A stretch of DNA of 64,000 nt from DASUBV01 sp036501025 (GTDB taxonomy: Bacteria > Actinomycetota > Actinomycetes > Streptosporangiales > Streptosporangiaceae), in contig DASYBB010000074.1 of NCBI GenBank assembly GCA_036501025.1, positions 1 through 64,000 of the forward strand. The letters run 5' to 3'. Under the pieces are notes generated by a model that searched no databases, was not told where the DNA came from, and saw nothing but the letters and a program-made list of their open reading frames with translations. The first letter of the stretch is position 1. Each line of letters begins with the position of its first letter. The position numbers were made by a program, and so were the translations under genes. Positions 8,634 to 16,701 of the stretch are shown in pieces.

Positions 8634-8981
8634 CGCGCCCTCCCGGTCAGTCCCATCCAGTCAGTCCCATCCAGCCGATCCCGCTCATGATCTCGCAGCG
8701 CCCCGCCCAGCCGTCCGCCGAGCCACCAGAACCCCCGCGCCCCCGCCGTGCACACGGCCGATGGCGCGCCGCCCGACCGCGCCGCCGGCCGTGCCGTGCC
8801 GTGCAGCCGGCCGTGCCGTGCCGCCGGCCGGCCGTGCCGTGCCGTGCCGCCGGCCGTGCCATACCGCCTGACCGCGCCGTGCCGTGCCGCCGGGCTGGCC
8901 GTGCCATACCGCCTGTCCGTGCCGTGCCGTGCCGCCGGGCTGGCCGTGCCGTGCCGCCGGGCTGGCCGCGCCGACCGGGAC
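8634..8981. repeat. GC-rich tandem repeats, no gene
   Basis: This 348-base spacer begins with two copies of a 14-base unit (CAGTCCCATCCAGT, 8647-8676). From about 8770 to 8960 it is filled with GCCGTGCC, GTGCCGTGCCGCCGG and GCCATACCGCCTG units, including three copies of a CCGCCGGGCTGGCC block. Open frames across it are Arg/Ala/Pro low complexity only. I see no promoter or RNA in it. Confidence 0.7.
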
Positions 8982-10001
8982 TCAGCCGGCCCGCGGCCGC
9001 TGTCGCGAGTCGCGATTCACGGCCGTGACGGGGCAGGCGGGGGAGCAGCCCTGCGCGAGTGCGTAGCCCCGGAGGCGCAGGGCCAGCGCGACCTGCGCCG
9101 CAACCTGGCACGAGCGCTCGGTGACGTCGAACCAGCCGTAGCGCAGCGTCAGGATGCCGCCGGCGGCGGCCGCGTTGTCACGGTGGATGTCGGGCCAGCG
9201 CTGATCACCGGGGTGGGCGAGCCGCCCGTCCAGCTCGACGGCGAGGGCGTACTGCTCGTAGAGCACGTCGCGGTAGATGGTGGCCCGGCCCTGTTGGGCC
9301 CGCGCCTGCCGGACGCCGCGCGGCAGCAGATGCGGCCGCTCGACATCCCGCAGGTACCGGTACTCCAGGCTCGAGTGCACGCCGCCCCACTCAGCAGTGA
9401 GCGCCTGCGTCAGCTGGCGCCGCCAGCGCAGCCTGGCCCGCAGCGCCATCGCCTCCTGAAGCTGGCCCTGGGTCGTCAGCCGCCGGCCCAGCGCACGCGT
9501 GATCCAGCCGCATGCGTCATCGAGCGTGGCCGCCGCCCCCGCCAGGTCAAGCACCGTTTCCTCAAGGCGGGTCCGCGGCGGAGTCAGTACCGGGTGCGCG
9601 GCCTGGCTAACCCGGCCGGACCGGCGCACCACGATGCCCGGGATGCGCTCGATGCACCGGTCGCCTGGCACCGCGATATGGACCTGTGCGCTGGGCCGAT
9701 CGGTCAGCCCGGACAGCTCCGCGGCCGTGTAATGGCTGAGTACGGCGCCGGATCCGGCCCGGAGGACTGCTCCCCATAAGATCGTCAGCCGGGTTGGCGG
9801 GCCGGAGTACAGGGCGTAGACGCCCGTCTGCAGCCGCTGCCAACGGCCCCGTTCAAGCTGAAACCGGATCGTGGTGCGGGTCAGGCCGCCGCCGAGAGCC
9901 TGGCCGCGAGTCAGGGCGCCGCTCTGGGCGCGCGCCAGCTCACGCAGTTCGTCAGATAACCCCATCGCCATGGTCATCAGGATGACTGCCGCGGCCGACA
10001 A
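8982..10001 (-). CDS. AbiEi-like HTH plus Vsr/DUF559-type endonuclease-fold protein
   Basis: 339 aa. The N-terminal part (DELRELARAQSGALTRGQALGGGLTRTTIRFQLERGRWQRL) is the AbiEi-type winged-helix domain, and VHIAVP..RIPGIVVRRSG with TPPRTRLEETVLDLAG is the usual middle region. The C-terminal part has a PD-(D/E)XK-like core: SLEYRYLRDVERPHLLP, then AVELDGRLAHPG, RDNAAAAGG and LRYGWFDVTE. Such proteins are abundant solitary genes in actinomycetes, annotated as AbiEi-family antitoxin domain or endonuclease-domain proteins. Nuclease activity is unproven and no AbiEii toxin partner is adjacent. The start is uncertain: ATGs at 9977, 9971 and 9965 are alternatives. A decayed relative lies near 41.5 kb. 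Confidence 0.78.
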   Translation of the reverse strand: MSAAAVILMTMAMGLSDELRELARAQSGALTRGQALGGGLTRTTIRFQLERGRWQRLQTGVYALYSGPPTRLTILWGAVLRAGSGAVLSHYTAAELSGLTDRPSAQVHIAVPGDRCIERIPGIVVRRSGRVSQAAHPVLTPPRTRLEETVLDLAGAAATLDDACGWITRALGRRLTTQGQLQEAMALRARLRWRRQLTQALTAEWGGVHSSLEYRYLRDVERPHLLPRGVRQARAQQGRATIYRDVLYEQYALAVELDGRLAHPGDQRWPDIHRDNAAAAGGILTLRYGWFDVTERSCQVAAQVALALRLRGYALAQGCSPACPVTAVNRDSRQRPRAG

Positions 10002-10015
10002 AATGGCCGCCCGCG

Positions 10016-10065
10016 TGATCGCGAAGGCTTTGGCACACCCTGGTGTGCCAAAGCCTTCGGGATCA
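10016..10065. repeat. Long palindromic element, copy 1
   Basis: A perfect inverted repeat with 18-base arms (left 10022-10039, right 10042-10059) and a 2-base centre. After one mismatch it is extended by TGATC/GATCA. Its arm reads TGATCGCGAAGGCTTTGGCACACC. A closely related palindrome occurs at 23063-23122. It sits 15 bases outside the start of the AbiEi-like gene. Confidence 0.8.
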
Positions 10066-10347
10066 TGAAAGCACCCCCAAGCGGATCTTCAGCGACCGCC
10101 GCCGACCTCAAACACCCGTACCGCCAGTAACACTCACCCCGCCAGCCGCAGGTCCGCGGCCGGGAGTCGGCCTGGCCCTGCCTGGGCCGCCCTTCGCGGG
10201 CGACGCCCGCCTTCGCGGCCAGGCCCCGCCCATCGCCGCGACGCCCGCCCTTCGCGGCGAGGCCCGCCCATCGCGGCGAGGCCCGCGGCCAGGCCCGCCC
10301 CCGCGGCCAGGCCCGCCCCGGTCGAGGCGCGCCCCGCCCCCCGCTCC
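10066..10347. repeat. Intergenic spacer with GGCCCGCC/GCGGCGA repeats
   Basis: No gene is supported here. The right half (about 10170-10345) is made of imperfect direct repeats of the type GAGGCCCGCCCATCGCGGC and CCGCGGCCAGGCCCGCC. It separates the AbiEi-like gene and the lactonase gene, which are both on the minus strand. Confidence 0.6.
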
Positions 10348-11313
10348 CTACTCGCCGCCGAAGTAGCGCCGGGGGTTGTCGATCAGCATCGTGTCCAGCT
10401 GCTTCTGGGTCACGCCGCGCTCGGCCAGCGCCGGCAGCACGTCGTCAAACAGGTGCTCGAAGTGCCACTGCGGCGCGAACAGCGGGATCTGCTCCATCCC
10501 GAACCAGTCGATGAAGCAGGACGCGTCGTGCGACAGCACCATGCTCCCGGCGTAGCCGCGTGCGCACAGCGCCGCCACCGTGTCGGCCCGCTGCTCGAAG
10601 CTGATCTCCAGGTTCAGCCCGAACCGGTCCATCCCGAGCAGGCAGCCCGTGTCGGCCAGCTCCGCCAGGTGATCCACGTCCGGGGTGTCGCCGCTGTGGC
10701 CGAGCACCACCTTGGACAGGTCCGCGCCGACCTCGCCGAGCACCCGCAGCGCGGTCTGCCCGGACTTCGACCCCGGGTGGGTGTGCACCGTGATCGGCGC
10801 GCCGGTGGCCAGGTGGGCGTGCCCCACGCAGCGCAGCACCCGCTCCACGCCGGGGGTCAGGCCCTCCGCCTCGATCGCGCACTTCAGGAACGCCGCCTTG
10901 ACGTCCGTGCCGGTGATGCCCGTGATGATGTCGCTGATGAACATCTGGGTCATCGGGTCGTCGGCGGTGCCCTGCTGGCCGAGGCCCCGGTAGCGGAAGT
11001 AGTGCGGCACGTCGTTGTAGGTGTACAGCCCGGTGGCCGCGATGATGTTGAGGTCAACGCGGCTCGCGACCTGCTGGATCCGCCCGATGTCCCGGCCGAG
11101 CCCGAGCACCGTCGGGTCGGCGATGGTGGTGCAGCCGCGCGCCGCCAGGGCGGTCAGCTTCGCGGCGGCGTCGTCGATCCGCTCCTGCTCGTCCCAGTCT
11201 CCGGGGAAGTTCCGGCGGATCTCCTCGTTCAGCACGAACACGTGCTCGTGCATAAGCGTGATACCTAGCTGCCCGCTGTCGATGGGGCCCTTGACAGTCT
11301 CGACCTGTGCCAT
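10348..11313 (-). CDS. Phosphotriesterase-family lactonase
   Basis: 321 aa, the normal length for phosphotriesterase-like lactonases. Binuclear-metal ligands are visible: HEH in LMHEHVFV, the carboxylated Lys in AAFLKCAIEAEG, His in ITVHTHPG, His in VVLGHSGDT, and Asp in VLSHDASC. The family hydrolyses lactones (N-acyl homoserine lactones, gamma/delta-lactones), with promiscuous phosphotriesterase activity. The gene is divergent from the acyl-CoA dehydrogenase at 11406 across 92 bases that contain two similar palindromes, so the two are probably co-regulated. A lactonase beside acyl-CoA oxidation genes hints at a lactone-containing substrate, but this is inference. Confidence 0.9.
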   Translation of the reverse strand: MAQVETVKGPIDSGQLGITLMHEHVFVLNEEIRRNFPGDWDEQERIDDAAAKLTALAARGCTTIADPTVLGLGRDIGRIQQVASRVDLNIIAATGLYTYNDVPHYFRYRGLGQQGTADDPMTQMFISDIITGITGTDVKAAFLKCAIEAEGLTPGVERVLRCVGHAHLATGAPITVHTHPGSKSGQTALRVLGEVGADLSKVVLGHSGDTPDVDHLAELADTGCLLGMDRFGLNLEISFEQRADTVAALCARGYAGSMVLSHDASCFIDWFGMEQIPLFAPQWHFEHLFDDVLPALAERGVTQKQLDTMLIDNPRRYFGGE

Positions 11314-11336
11314 GACCTGACCGTAGCGTGGTCTCG

Positions 11337-11369
11337 TACCGGCCGGTAGGGATGCTTTACGGGCCAGTA
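11337..11369. promoter_or_regulatory. Paired palindromes in a divergent promoter region
   Basis: TACCGGCCGGTA (11337-11348) is a perfect 12-base palindrome. TACGGGCCAGTA (11358-11369) is a degenerate second copy whose centre is 21 bases away, two helical turns on the same face. They lie between the lactonase and acyl-CoA dehydrogenase starts and fit a dimeric repressor, for example of the TetR family. The regulator is not identified. Confidence 0.5.
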
Positions 11370-11405
11370 GGTACGCTTGTCCAGACTTCGCCGGGAGGCA
11401 GCCAG

Positions 11406-12632
11406 ATGGACTTCACATTCGACGACCGCACCGAGGACCTCCGCAAGCAGCTGCTGGCCTTCATGGACGAGCATGTCCGGCCCGCCGAGAGCGTCTTCGA
11501 GGAGCAGGTCGCCGAGATGGAGGCGCAGGGCCGCGGCTGGGAACGCCCCGCGATCATCGACGACCTCAAGGCACGGGCGCGCAGCGTCGGGCTGTGGAAC
11601 CTGTTCCTGACCCACCGCAGCGAGGGCGCGGGCCTGACCAACCTGCAGTACGCCCCGCTCGCGGAGATCACCGGGCATAGCCCGGCCATCGCGCCGGAGG
11701 CGCTGAACTGCGCCGCCCCCGACACCGGCAACATGGAGCTGCTGGCCGACTTCGGCAATGAGGAGCAGCAGGCCCAGTGGCTGGCGCCGCTGCTGGACGG
11801 CGAGATCCGGTCGGCGTTCTGCATGACCGAGCCGGACGTCGCGTCCTCGGATGCCACCAACATCTCGACGCGCATCACCCGTGACGGTGACATTTTCGTC
11901 ATCAACGGCCGCAAGTGGTGGTCGTCGGGGGCCATGGACCCGCGCTGCAAGATTCTCATCGTGATGGGCAAGACGAATCCCGATGCGCCGCGGCATCGCC
12001 AGCAGTCGATGATCCTGGTGCCGCGCGACACCCCCGGCGTGACGATCAAGCGGGGCATGCGGGTATTCGGCTTCACCGACGGCACGCACGGCGGTCACGC
12101 CGAGATCGAGTTCAAGGACGTGCGGGTCCCGGCGGCCAACCTGATCGCCGAGGAGGGTGACGGCTTCGCGATCGCCCAGGCCCGCCTCGGCCCCGGCCGG
12201 ATTCACCACTGCATGCGGCAGGTCGGCGCGGCCGAGCGTGCCCTGGAGCTGATGTGCCGCCGGGTCACCGACCGGACCGCGTTCGGCAAGCCGCTCGCTG
12301 AGCAGGGCGTTATCCAGGACTGGATCGCCGAGTCCCGGGTCCGCATCGAGTCCGCCCGGCTGCTGGTCCTCAAGACCGCCTGGCTCATGGACACCGTCGG
12401 CAACAAGGGCGCCCACACCGAGATCCAGGCCATCAAGATCGCGACTCCGCAGATGGCGCAGTGGGTCATTGACCGGGCCATCCAGGCCCACGGGGCCGGC
12501 GGCATCAGCCAGGACTTCCCACTGGCCCACCTGTGGGCCAGCGCCCGGACGCTCCGGTTCGCCGACGGCCCGGATGAGGTGCACAAGCGCTCGCTCGCCT
12601 GGCGCGAACTCAGGAAGTACGCCGGGACCTGA
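11406..12632 (+). CDS. Acyl-CoA dehydrogenase (ACAD10/11-like)
   Basis: 408 aa. FAD enzyme that introduces the alpha,beta double bond in acyl-CoA. The order of motifs is standard: FCMTEPDVASSDATNI (flavin/substrate loop), INGRKWWSSGAMDP, FGFTDGTHGGHAEIEFKDVRVP, DRTAFGKPL, QAHGAGGISQDFPL and the C-terminal FADGPDEVHKRSLA. The DGPDEVH form is typical of the ACAD10/11-like branch, which in other organisms handles 4-hydroxy or branched acyl-CoAs. The start at ATG 11406 is fixed by GGGAGG at 11393-11398 with an 8-base spacer. The frame is open upstream to a GTG at 11328, but that would include the operator. Confidence 0.92.
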   Translation: MDFTFDDRTEDLRKQLLAFMDEHVRPAESVFEEQVAEMEAQGRGWERPAIIDDLKARARSVGLWNLFLTHRSEGAGLTNLQYAPLAEITGHSPAIAPEALNCAAPDTGNMELLADFGNEEQQAQWLAPLLDGEIRSAFCMTEPDVASSDATNISTRITRDGDIFVINGRKWWSSGAMDPRCKILIVMGKTNPDAPRHRQQSMILVPRDTPGVTIKRGMRVFGFTDGTHGGHAEIEFKDVRVPAANLIAEEGDGFAIAQARLGPGRIHHCMRQVGAAERALELMCRRVTDRTAFGKPLAEQGVIQDWIAESRVRIESARLLVLKTAWLMDTVGNKGAHTEIQAIKIATPQMAQWVIDRAIQAHGAGGISQDFPLAHLWASARTLRFADGPDEVHKRSLAWRELRKYAGT

Positions 12633-12784
12633 GCGGCATGACCCGCTATAGCCCGAACCAGATTCGGTAACTCGGAACGGACGTGAACTGATCGACCGCA
12701 CCTAGTCGTTATTGCTAAAGCGAAATGACCGAATCTCGTTCTACTACGACATCAGCACGGCGCTCAGAACAACAGGAGGACTAC

Positions 12785-13567
12785 ATGTCAGACGGGCCGC
12801 AAGAGGCTCCGGCAGGGACGCAGCGCGTCGCTGTCGTTACGGGCGGCGCCCGCGGCATCGGCGCGGGGACAGCCCAGCGGCTGGCTTCGGACGGGCTGGC
12901 GGTAGCCGTGCTCGACCTGAAGGAGGGCGACTGCGGCGCGACCGTGGACGCGATCACCGCGGCGGGCGGCCGGGCACTGGCCGTGGGAGCGGACGTCAGC
13001 GACGCCGAGCAGGTCAAGGCGGCGGTCGACCGGGTCGCCGCCGAGCTCGGCCCGCCCGCGGTGCTGGTCAACAACGCGGGGGTGCTGCGCGACAACCTGC
13101 TGTTCCGGATGTCCGACGATGACTGGGACACGGTCATGGACATTCACCTGAAGGGCTCGTTCCTGATGAGCCGGGCCTGCCAGAAGCACATGGTCGACCA
13201 GAAGTTCGGCCGGATCGTCAACCTGTCGTCCAGCTCGGCGCTCGGGAACCGCGGCCAGGCCAACTACTCGGCGGCCAAGGCCGGGCTGCAGGGCTTCACC
13301 AAGACCCTCGCCATCGAGCTGGGCCAGTTCGGCATCACCGCCAACGCGGTCGCCCCCGGCTTCATCGCCACCGACATGACGGCCGCCACCGCGGCCCGGG
13401 TCGGCGTGGACTTCGAGGACTTCAAGAAGGGCGCGGCGGCGAGCATCCCGGTGCGCCGCGTCGGCGCGCCGGACGACGTCGCCCACGTGGTGTCGTTCCT
13501 GGTCAGCGAGGGTGCGGGGTTCGTCTCCGGGCAGGTCATCTACGTCGCGGGCGGTCCGCTGTGCTGA
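12785..13567 (+). CDS. SDR-family oxidoreductase (3-ketoacyl reductase-like)
   Basis: 260 aa. Classical short-chain dehydrogenase. The cofactor motif is VTGGARGIGAGTA (TGxxxGIG), followed by LVNNAGV and the catalytic Ser..Tyr..Lys in SSSSALGNRGQANYSAAKAG, with PGFIATDM downstream. Asp at the end of beta2 (VLDLKEG) favours NAD(H). In this operon it may act as a 3-hydroxyacyl-CoA dehydrogenase rather than a FabG reductase. The start at 12785 is set by AGGAGG at 12774-12779. The preceding 152-base gap is AT-richer than its surroundings and may hold a separate promoter. The downstream gene starts inside its last codons. Confidence 0.9.
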   Translation: MSDGPQEAPAGTQRVAVVTGGARGIGAGTAQRLASDGLAVAVLDLKEGDCGATVDAITAAGGRALAVGADVSDAEQVKAAVDRVAAELGPPAVLVNNAGVLRDNLLFRMSDDDWDTVMDIHLKGSFLMSRACQKHMVDQKFGRIVNLSSSSALGNRGQANYSAAKAGLQGFTKTLAIELGQFGITANAVAPGFIATDMTAATAARVGVDFEDFKKGAAASIPVRRVGAPDDVAHVVSFLVSEGAGFVSGQVIYVAGGPLC

Positions 13568-14769
13568 ACGCCGACAGTGACGGCAGTGCGGTGACGGCCG
13601 ACGACCTGCGCCGCCAGGCCCGGGAGTTCCTCGCCGCCCATGACCCGGCCCGGACCGACCGGCTGGACTTCCTGCGGGCGCGCTTCGACGCCGGGCTGGC
13701 CTGGGTCCACTACCCGGCCGGGCTGGGCGGCCAGGGCCTGCCCCGCTCCCTGCAGCCGGTCGTGGACGAGCAGTTCGCGGCGGCCGGCGCGCCGACCAAC
13801 CGCCCCGAGCGCAACGCCATCGGCCTGGGCATGGCCGCCCCGACCATCCTGGCCTTCGGCACCGCGGAGCAGAAGGAGCGGTGGCTGCGACCGCTGTGGA
13901 CCGGCGAGGCGGTCTGGTGCCAGCTGTTCAGCGAGCCGGGCGCCGGGTCGGACCTGGCCGGCCTGGCCACCCGGGCGGTACGCGACGGCGACGAGTGGAC
14001 GGTGAACGGCCAGAAGGTCTGGACGTCCTCCGCGCACATCGCCCAGCGGGCCATCCTGGTCGCGCGGACCGACCCGAGCCTGCCCAAGCACCAGGGGCTG
14101 AGCTACTTCTCGGTGGACATGAAGGCCCCCGGCGTGGAGGTCCGGCCGCTGCGCCAGGCCACCGGCGAGGCCGAGTTCAACGAGGTCTTCCTGACCGACG
14201 TCCGGATCCCGGACGCCGACCGGATCGGCGAGGTCGGCCAGGGGTGGGCGGTGTCGAACGCCACGCTGATGAACGAGCGCGTGTCGATCGGCGGCGGCGC
14301 CGCCCCACGGGAGGCCGGCAGCATCGGCCAGGCGGCCCGGACCTGGCGGGAGCACCCCGAGCTGCGCACACCGGGCCTGCACGAGCGGATTCTCCGGCTG
14401 TGGACTGAGACGGAGGTGGCCCGGCTGGCTGGGGTCCGCCTCCGGCAGCAGCTCGCGGCCGGCCAGCCCGGTCCCGAGGGCTCGGCCGCCAAGCTGGTCT
14501 TTGCCAGGCTCAACCAGGATGTCACCGAATTTGAAGTGGAGCTGGCCGGCCCGGATGGGCTGCGTTATGCGGACTGGTCGATGCGCAGGCCGGACGGCGC
14601 TTCGTACTTCAACCGGGATGCCGGGTACCGGTTCCTGCGGTCGAAGGGAAATTCGATCGAGGGCGGCACATCGGAGATCCTGCGCAACATCGTCGCGGAG
14701 CGGGTGCTCGGGCTGCCCCTCGAGCTCCGCGTGGATAAGGACGTCCCATGGAAGGACCTGCCGCGATGA
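13561..14769 (+). CDS. Acyl-CoA dehydrogenase, first subunit of a pair
   Basis: 402 aa, starting at GTG 13561 and overlapping the SDR gene by 7 bases. QLFSEPGAGSDLAGLATRA and VNGQKVWTSSAHIA are the flavin-binding loops, and FNEVFLTDVRIP and NSIEGGTSEILRNIVAERVLGLP are conserved. The last contains the position of the usual catalytic base region. Adjacent unequal acyl-CoA dehydrogenase genes like this and the next one are known in actinobacteria to form alpha2beta2 heterotetramers that oxidise sterol side chains or ring-derived acyl-CoAs. That stoichiometry is inferred here from gene pairing. Confidence 0.92.
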   Translation: MLNADSDGSAVTADDLRRQAREFLAAHDPARTDRLDFLRARFDAGLAWVHYPAGLGGQGLPRSLQPVVDEQFAAAGAPTNRPERNAIGLGMAAPTILAFGTAEQKERWLRPLWTGEAVWCQLFSEPGAGSDLAGLATRAVRDGDEWTVNGQKVWTSSAHIAQRAILVARTDPSLPKHQGLSYFSVDMKAPGVEVRPLRQATGEAEFNEVFLTDVRIPDADRIGEVGQGWAVSNATLMNERVSIGGGAAPREAGSIGQAARTWREHPELRTPGLHERILRLWTETEVARLAGVRLRQQLAAGQPGPEGSAAKLVFARLNQDVTEFEVELAGPDGLRYADWSMRRPDGASYFNRDAGYRFLRSKGNSIEGGTSEILRNIVAERVLGLPLELRVDKDVPWKDLPR

Positions 14770-15953
14770 GCCCGGCGACCCAGACCCAGACTCAATCCCC
14801 GTCGCGGGCCGCGGCGCCGAACCTGCTGTACACCGAGGACGAGACCGCGCTGCGGCAGGCGGTGCGCGCCCTGCTCGAGGACCAGGCCGGGTGGCGTGAC
14901 GTCCTGGCCCGGGCCGAGAGCGACCAGACCTACGACACCGGGCTGTGGCAGAAGCTGGCCCAGCAGGTCGGCTGCGCGGGCCTGCTGGTCCCCGAGGACG
15001 CGGGCGGTGCCGGTGCCTCCTACCGGGAGGCCGCGGTGGTGGCCGAGGAGCTCGGCCGGTCCGCCGCCGCGGTGCCGTTCCTGGGCAGCGCGGTGGTGGC
15101 CACGGCCGCCCTGCTGGCGGTCGGCGACGAGCTGCTGGCCGAGGTGGCCAGCGGCGCCGTGACCGTCGCGCTCGCCGTCCCGTTCGCCACGATGCCCGGC
15201 GCGCGGCCGGCACCCACGGTCCGGATCGACGGCCCGGCGCCGGGCGACGCGGACGGCACCTACCGGCTGAGCGGGACGGTGGCCGGGATCGCCGACGCGC
15301 TGCCCGCCGACGTGCTGCTGGTCCCGGCGGACGGCGTCCCGTATGGGCTGTACGCCGTCCGGGCCGACGAGGCAGGCGTCACCGCGGCCCCGGTCACCTC
15401 GCTGGACATGACCCGCCAGCTGTGTGACCTGACCCTGGAGGGCGTCCCGGCGCGGCAGGTCGCTTCGGGCGATGCGGCCCGGCAGGCCGTCGACACGGCG
15501 GTCGCGGCCGGAGCCGGGATCCTCGCCTCGGAACAGCTGGGCCTGGCCGAACGGTGCCTGGAGATGACCGTCGCCTACGTGAAGGAGCGCCGCCAGTTCG
15601 CCCGCGTGGTGGGCTCGTTCCAGGCCATCAAGCACCGGCTGGCTGACCTGTACGTGACCGTGGTCCAGGCCCGCGCTGTGGCCCGGTACGCCGCGGACTG
15701 CCTGGCCGCGGGCAGCCCCGACGCCCCGGTGGCCATCGCCCTGGCCAAGGCGACCTGCTCGGACGTGGCGCTCAAGGCGGCTCAGGAGACCATCCAGCTG
15801 CACGGCGGTATCGGCTTCACCTGGGAACACCCCGCGCACCTGTACCTCAAGCGGGCCAAGGCCGACTCGATCGCCTTCGGCACCGCGGACGCGCACCGCG
15901 GGTCGCTGGCCGTGCTGGCCGACCTGCCCCCGGCCGGCGCCGAGGGCGCCTGA
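14766..15953 (+). CDS. Acyl-CoA dehydrogenase, second subunit of a pair
   Basis: 395 aa from ATG 14766, sharing ATGA with the upstream stop; GGAAGGA sits 9 bases before it. An ATG at 14748 lacks such a site. The fold is shorter in conserved flavin motifs: LLVPEDAGGAGASYREAAVVAEELGR and VKERRQFARVVGSFQAIKHRLAD are recognisable, with LHGGIGFTWEHPAHLYLKRAKAD near the end. The C-terminus lacks the EGTxxI segment found in the partner, as expected for the non-catalytic or half-site subunit of an alpha2beta2 enzyme. A strong hairpin follows 22 bases after the stop. Confidence 0.9.
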   Translation: MSPATQTQTQSPSRAAAPNLLYTEDETALRQAVRALLEDQAGWRDVLARAESDQTYDTGLWQKLAQQVGCAGLLVPEDAGGAGASYREAAVVAEELGRSAAAVPFLGSAVVATAALLAVGDELLAEVASGAVTVALAVPFATMPGARPAPTVRIDGPAPGDADGTYRLSGTVAGIADALPADVLLVPADGVPYGLYAVRADEAGVTAAPVTSLDMTRQLCDLTLEGVPARQVASGDAARQAVDTAVAAGAGILASEQLGLAERCLEMTVAYVKERRQFARVVGSFQAIKHRLADLYVTVVQARAVARYAADCLAAGSPDAPVAIALAKATCSDVALKAAQETIQLHGGIGFTWEHPAHLYLKRAKADSIAFGTADAHRGSLAVLADLPPAGAEGA

Positions 15954-15974
15954 CGCCAGCGGGAGCGAGCACCG

Positions 15975-16015
15975 GCTGAGCCCGGCCCGGCCGCATGGCC
16001 GGCGCCGGGCTCAGC
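15975..16015. terminator. Bidirectional hairpin terminator candidate
   Basis: GCTGAGCCCGGC (15975-15986) pairs with GCCGGGCTCAGC (16004-16015), and an inner CCGGCC/GGCCGG stem has a GCAT loop. It lies between the convergent stops of the acyl-CoA dehydrogenase and the PfpI gene. There is no U-tract, as is usual in high-GC actinomycetes. Confidence 0.65.
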
Positions 16016-16046
16016 TGTCAGCCGGCCCGGCCCGGCCCGCCCGGCG

Positions 16047-16676
16047 TCAGCGGCCGGTCAGCGCGGCGCGCACGGCCGCGGTCATCGCGGCCGGCGCCTT
16101 CTCCGGCGTGCCGCAGTCGAACGGCGGCGCCGGGTCGTACTCGAGGCCGAGCTGGATCGCCTTGGCGGCGCGCTCGCCCCACAGCTGCGCCGCGAGGGCC
16201 AGGCCCAGGTCGATCCCGGCCGAGACGCCGGCGCTGGTCATCACGTCCCCGTCGGTGACCACCCGGCCGGCCGTGACGATCGCGCCGCAGTCGGCCAGCG
16301 TGCCGCGGGCCGCCCAGTGGGTCGTCGCGGGCCGCCCGGCCAGGATCCCGGCCCGGGCCAGCAGCGTCGAGCCCGTGCACACCGACACCGTCCACCGGGC
16401 CGCCGGGTACGCGGCGGCCAGCCAGGCGGTGAGCTCCGCGCTGTCCTCCAGCACCGCGAGCCAGCGCGCGCTGCCCGGCACCACGATCAGGTCCGGCGCG
16501 GGCACGTCGCGCAGCGCCGCGCCGGCGTGCAGGACGAGCCCGCCGTCACAGCGCACCGGGCCAGCCGCCGCGGCGGCGAAGACCGGCGTGACCGACGGGT
16601 GGCTGGCCAGCACCTCGTAGGGGCCGACCAGGTCAAGCGCCGTCATCTGGTCGTACAGCACGAACACGGCGTCCAT
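16047..16676 (-). CDS. DJ-1/PfpI family protein
   Basis: 209 aa. Single DJ-1/PfpI domain: AVFVLYDQMTALDLVGPYEVL at the start, LIVVPGSA, and the nucleophile elbow VSVCTGSTLLARAGILAGRPATTHW with the conserved Cys. The sequence is close to the isonitrile-hydratase-like and GlxA N-terminal branch; the reaction is unknown. The ATG at 16676 is preferred because GAAGGAG lies 6 bases upstream; an ATG at 16682 touches it. It follows the GlxA-type regulator by 25 bases on the same strand, so the two are probably co-transcribed and both sense or process the same small molecule. Confidence 0.87.
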   Translation of the reverse strand: MDAVFVLYDQMTALDLVGPYEVLASHPSVTPVFAAAAAGPVRCDGGLVLHAGAALRDVPAPDLIVVPGSARWLAVLEDSAELTAWLAAAYPAARWTVSVCTGSTLLARAGILAGRPATTHWAARGTLADCGAIVTAGRVVTDGDVMTSAGVSAGIDLGLALAAQLWGERAAKAIQLGLEYDPAPPFDCGTPEKAPAAMTAAVRAALTGR

Positions 16677-16701
16677 CGCCATCTCCTTCTCCGGGGCGGG
16701 G

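Noticed and set aside
8770..8975. Repeat block as a CRISPR or satellite replication origin
   Set aside because: There are no regular spacers, no AT-rich unwinding element and no rep or cas gene nearby.
10043..10366. A 107-codon plus-strand frame in the spacer after the AbiEi-like gene
   Set aside because: It is Pro/Arg/Ala low complexity from direct repeats, with no ribosome binding site.
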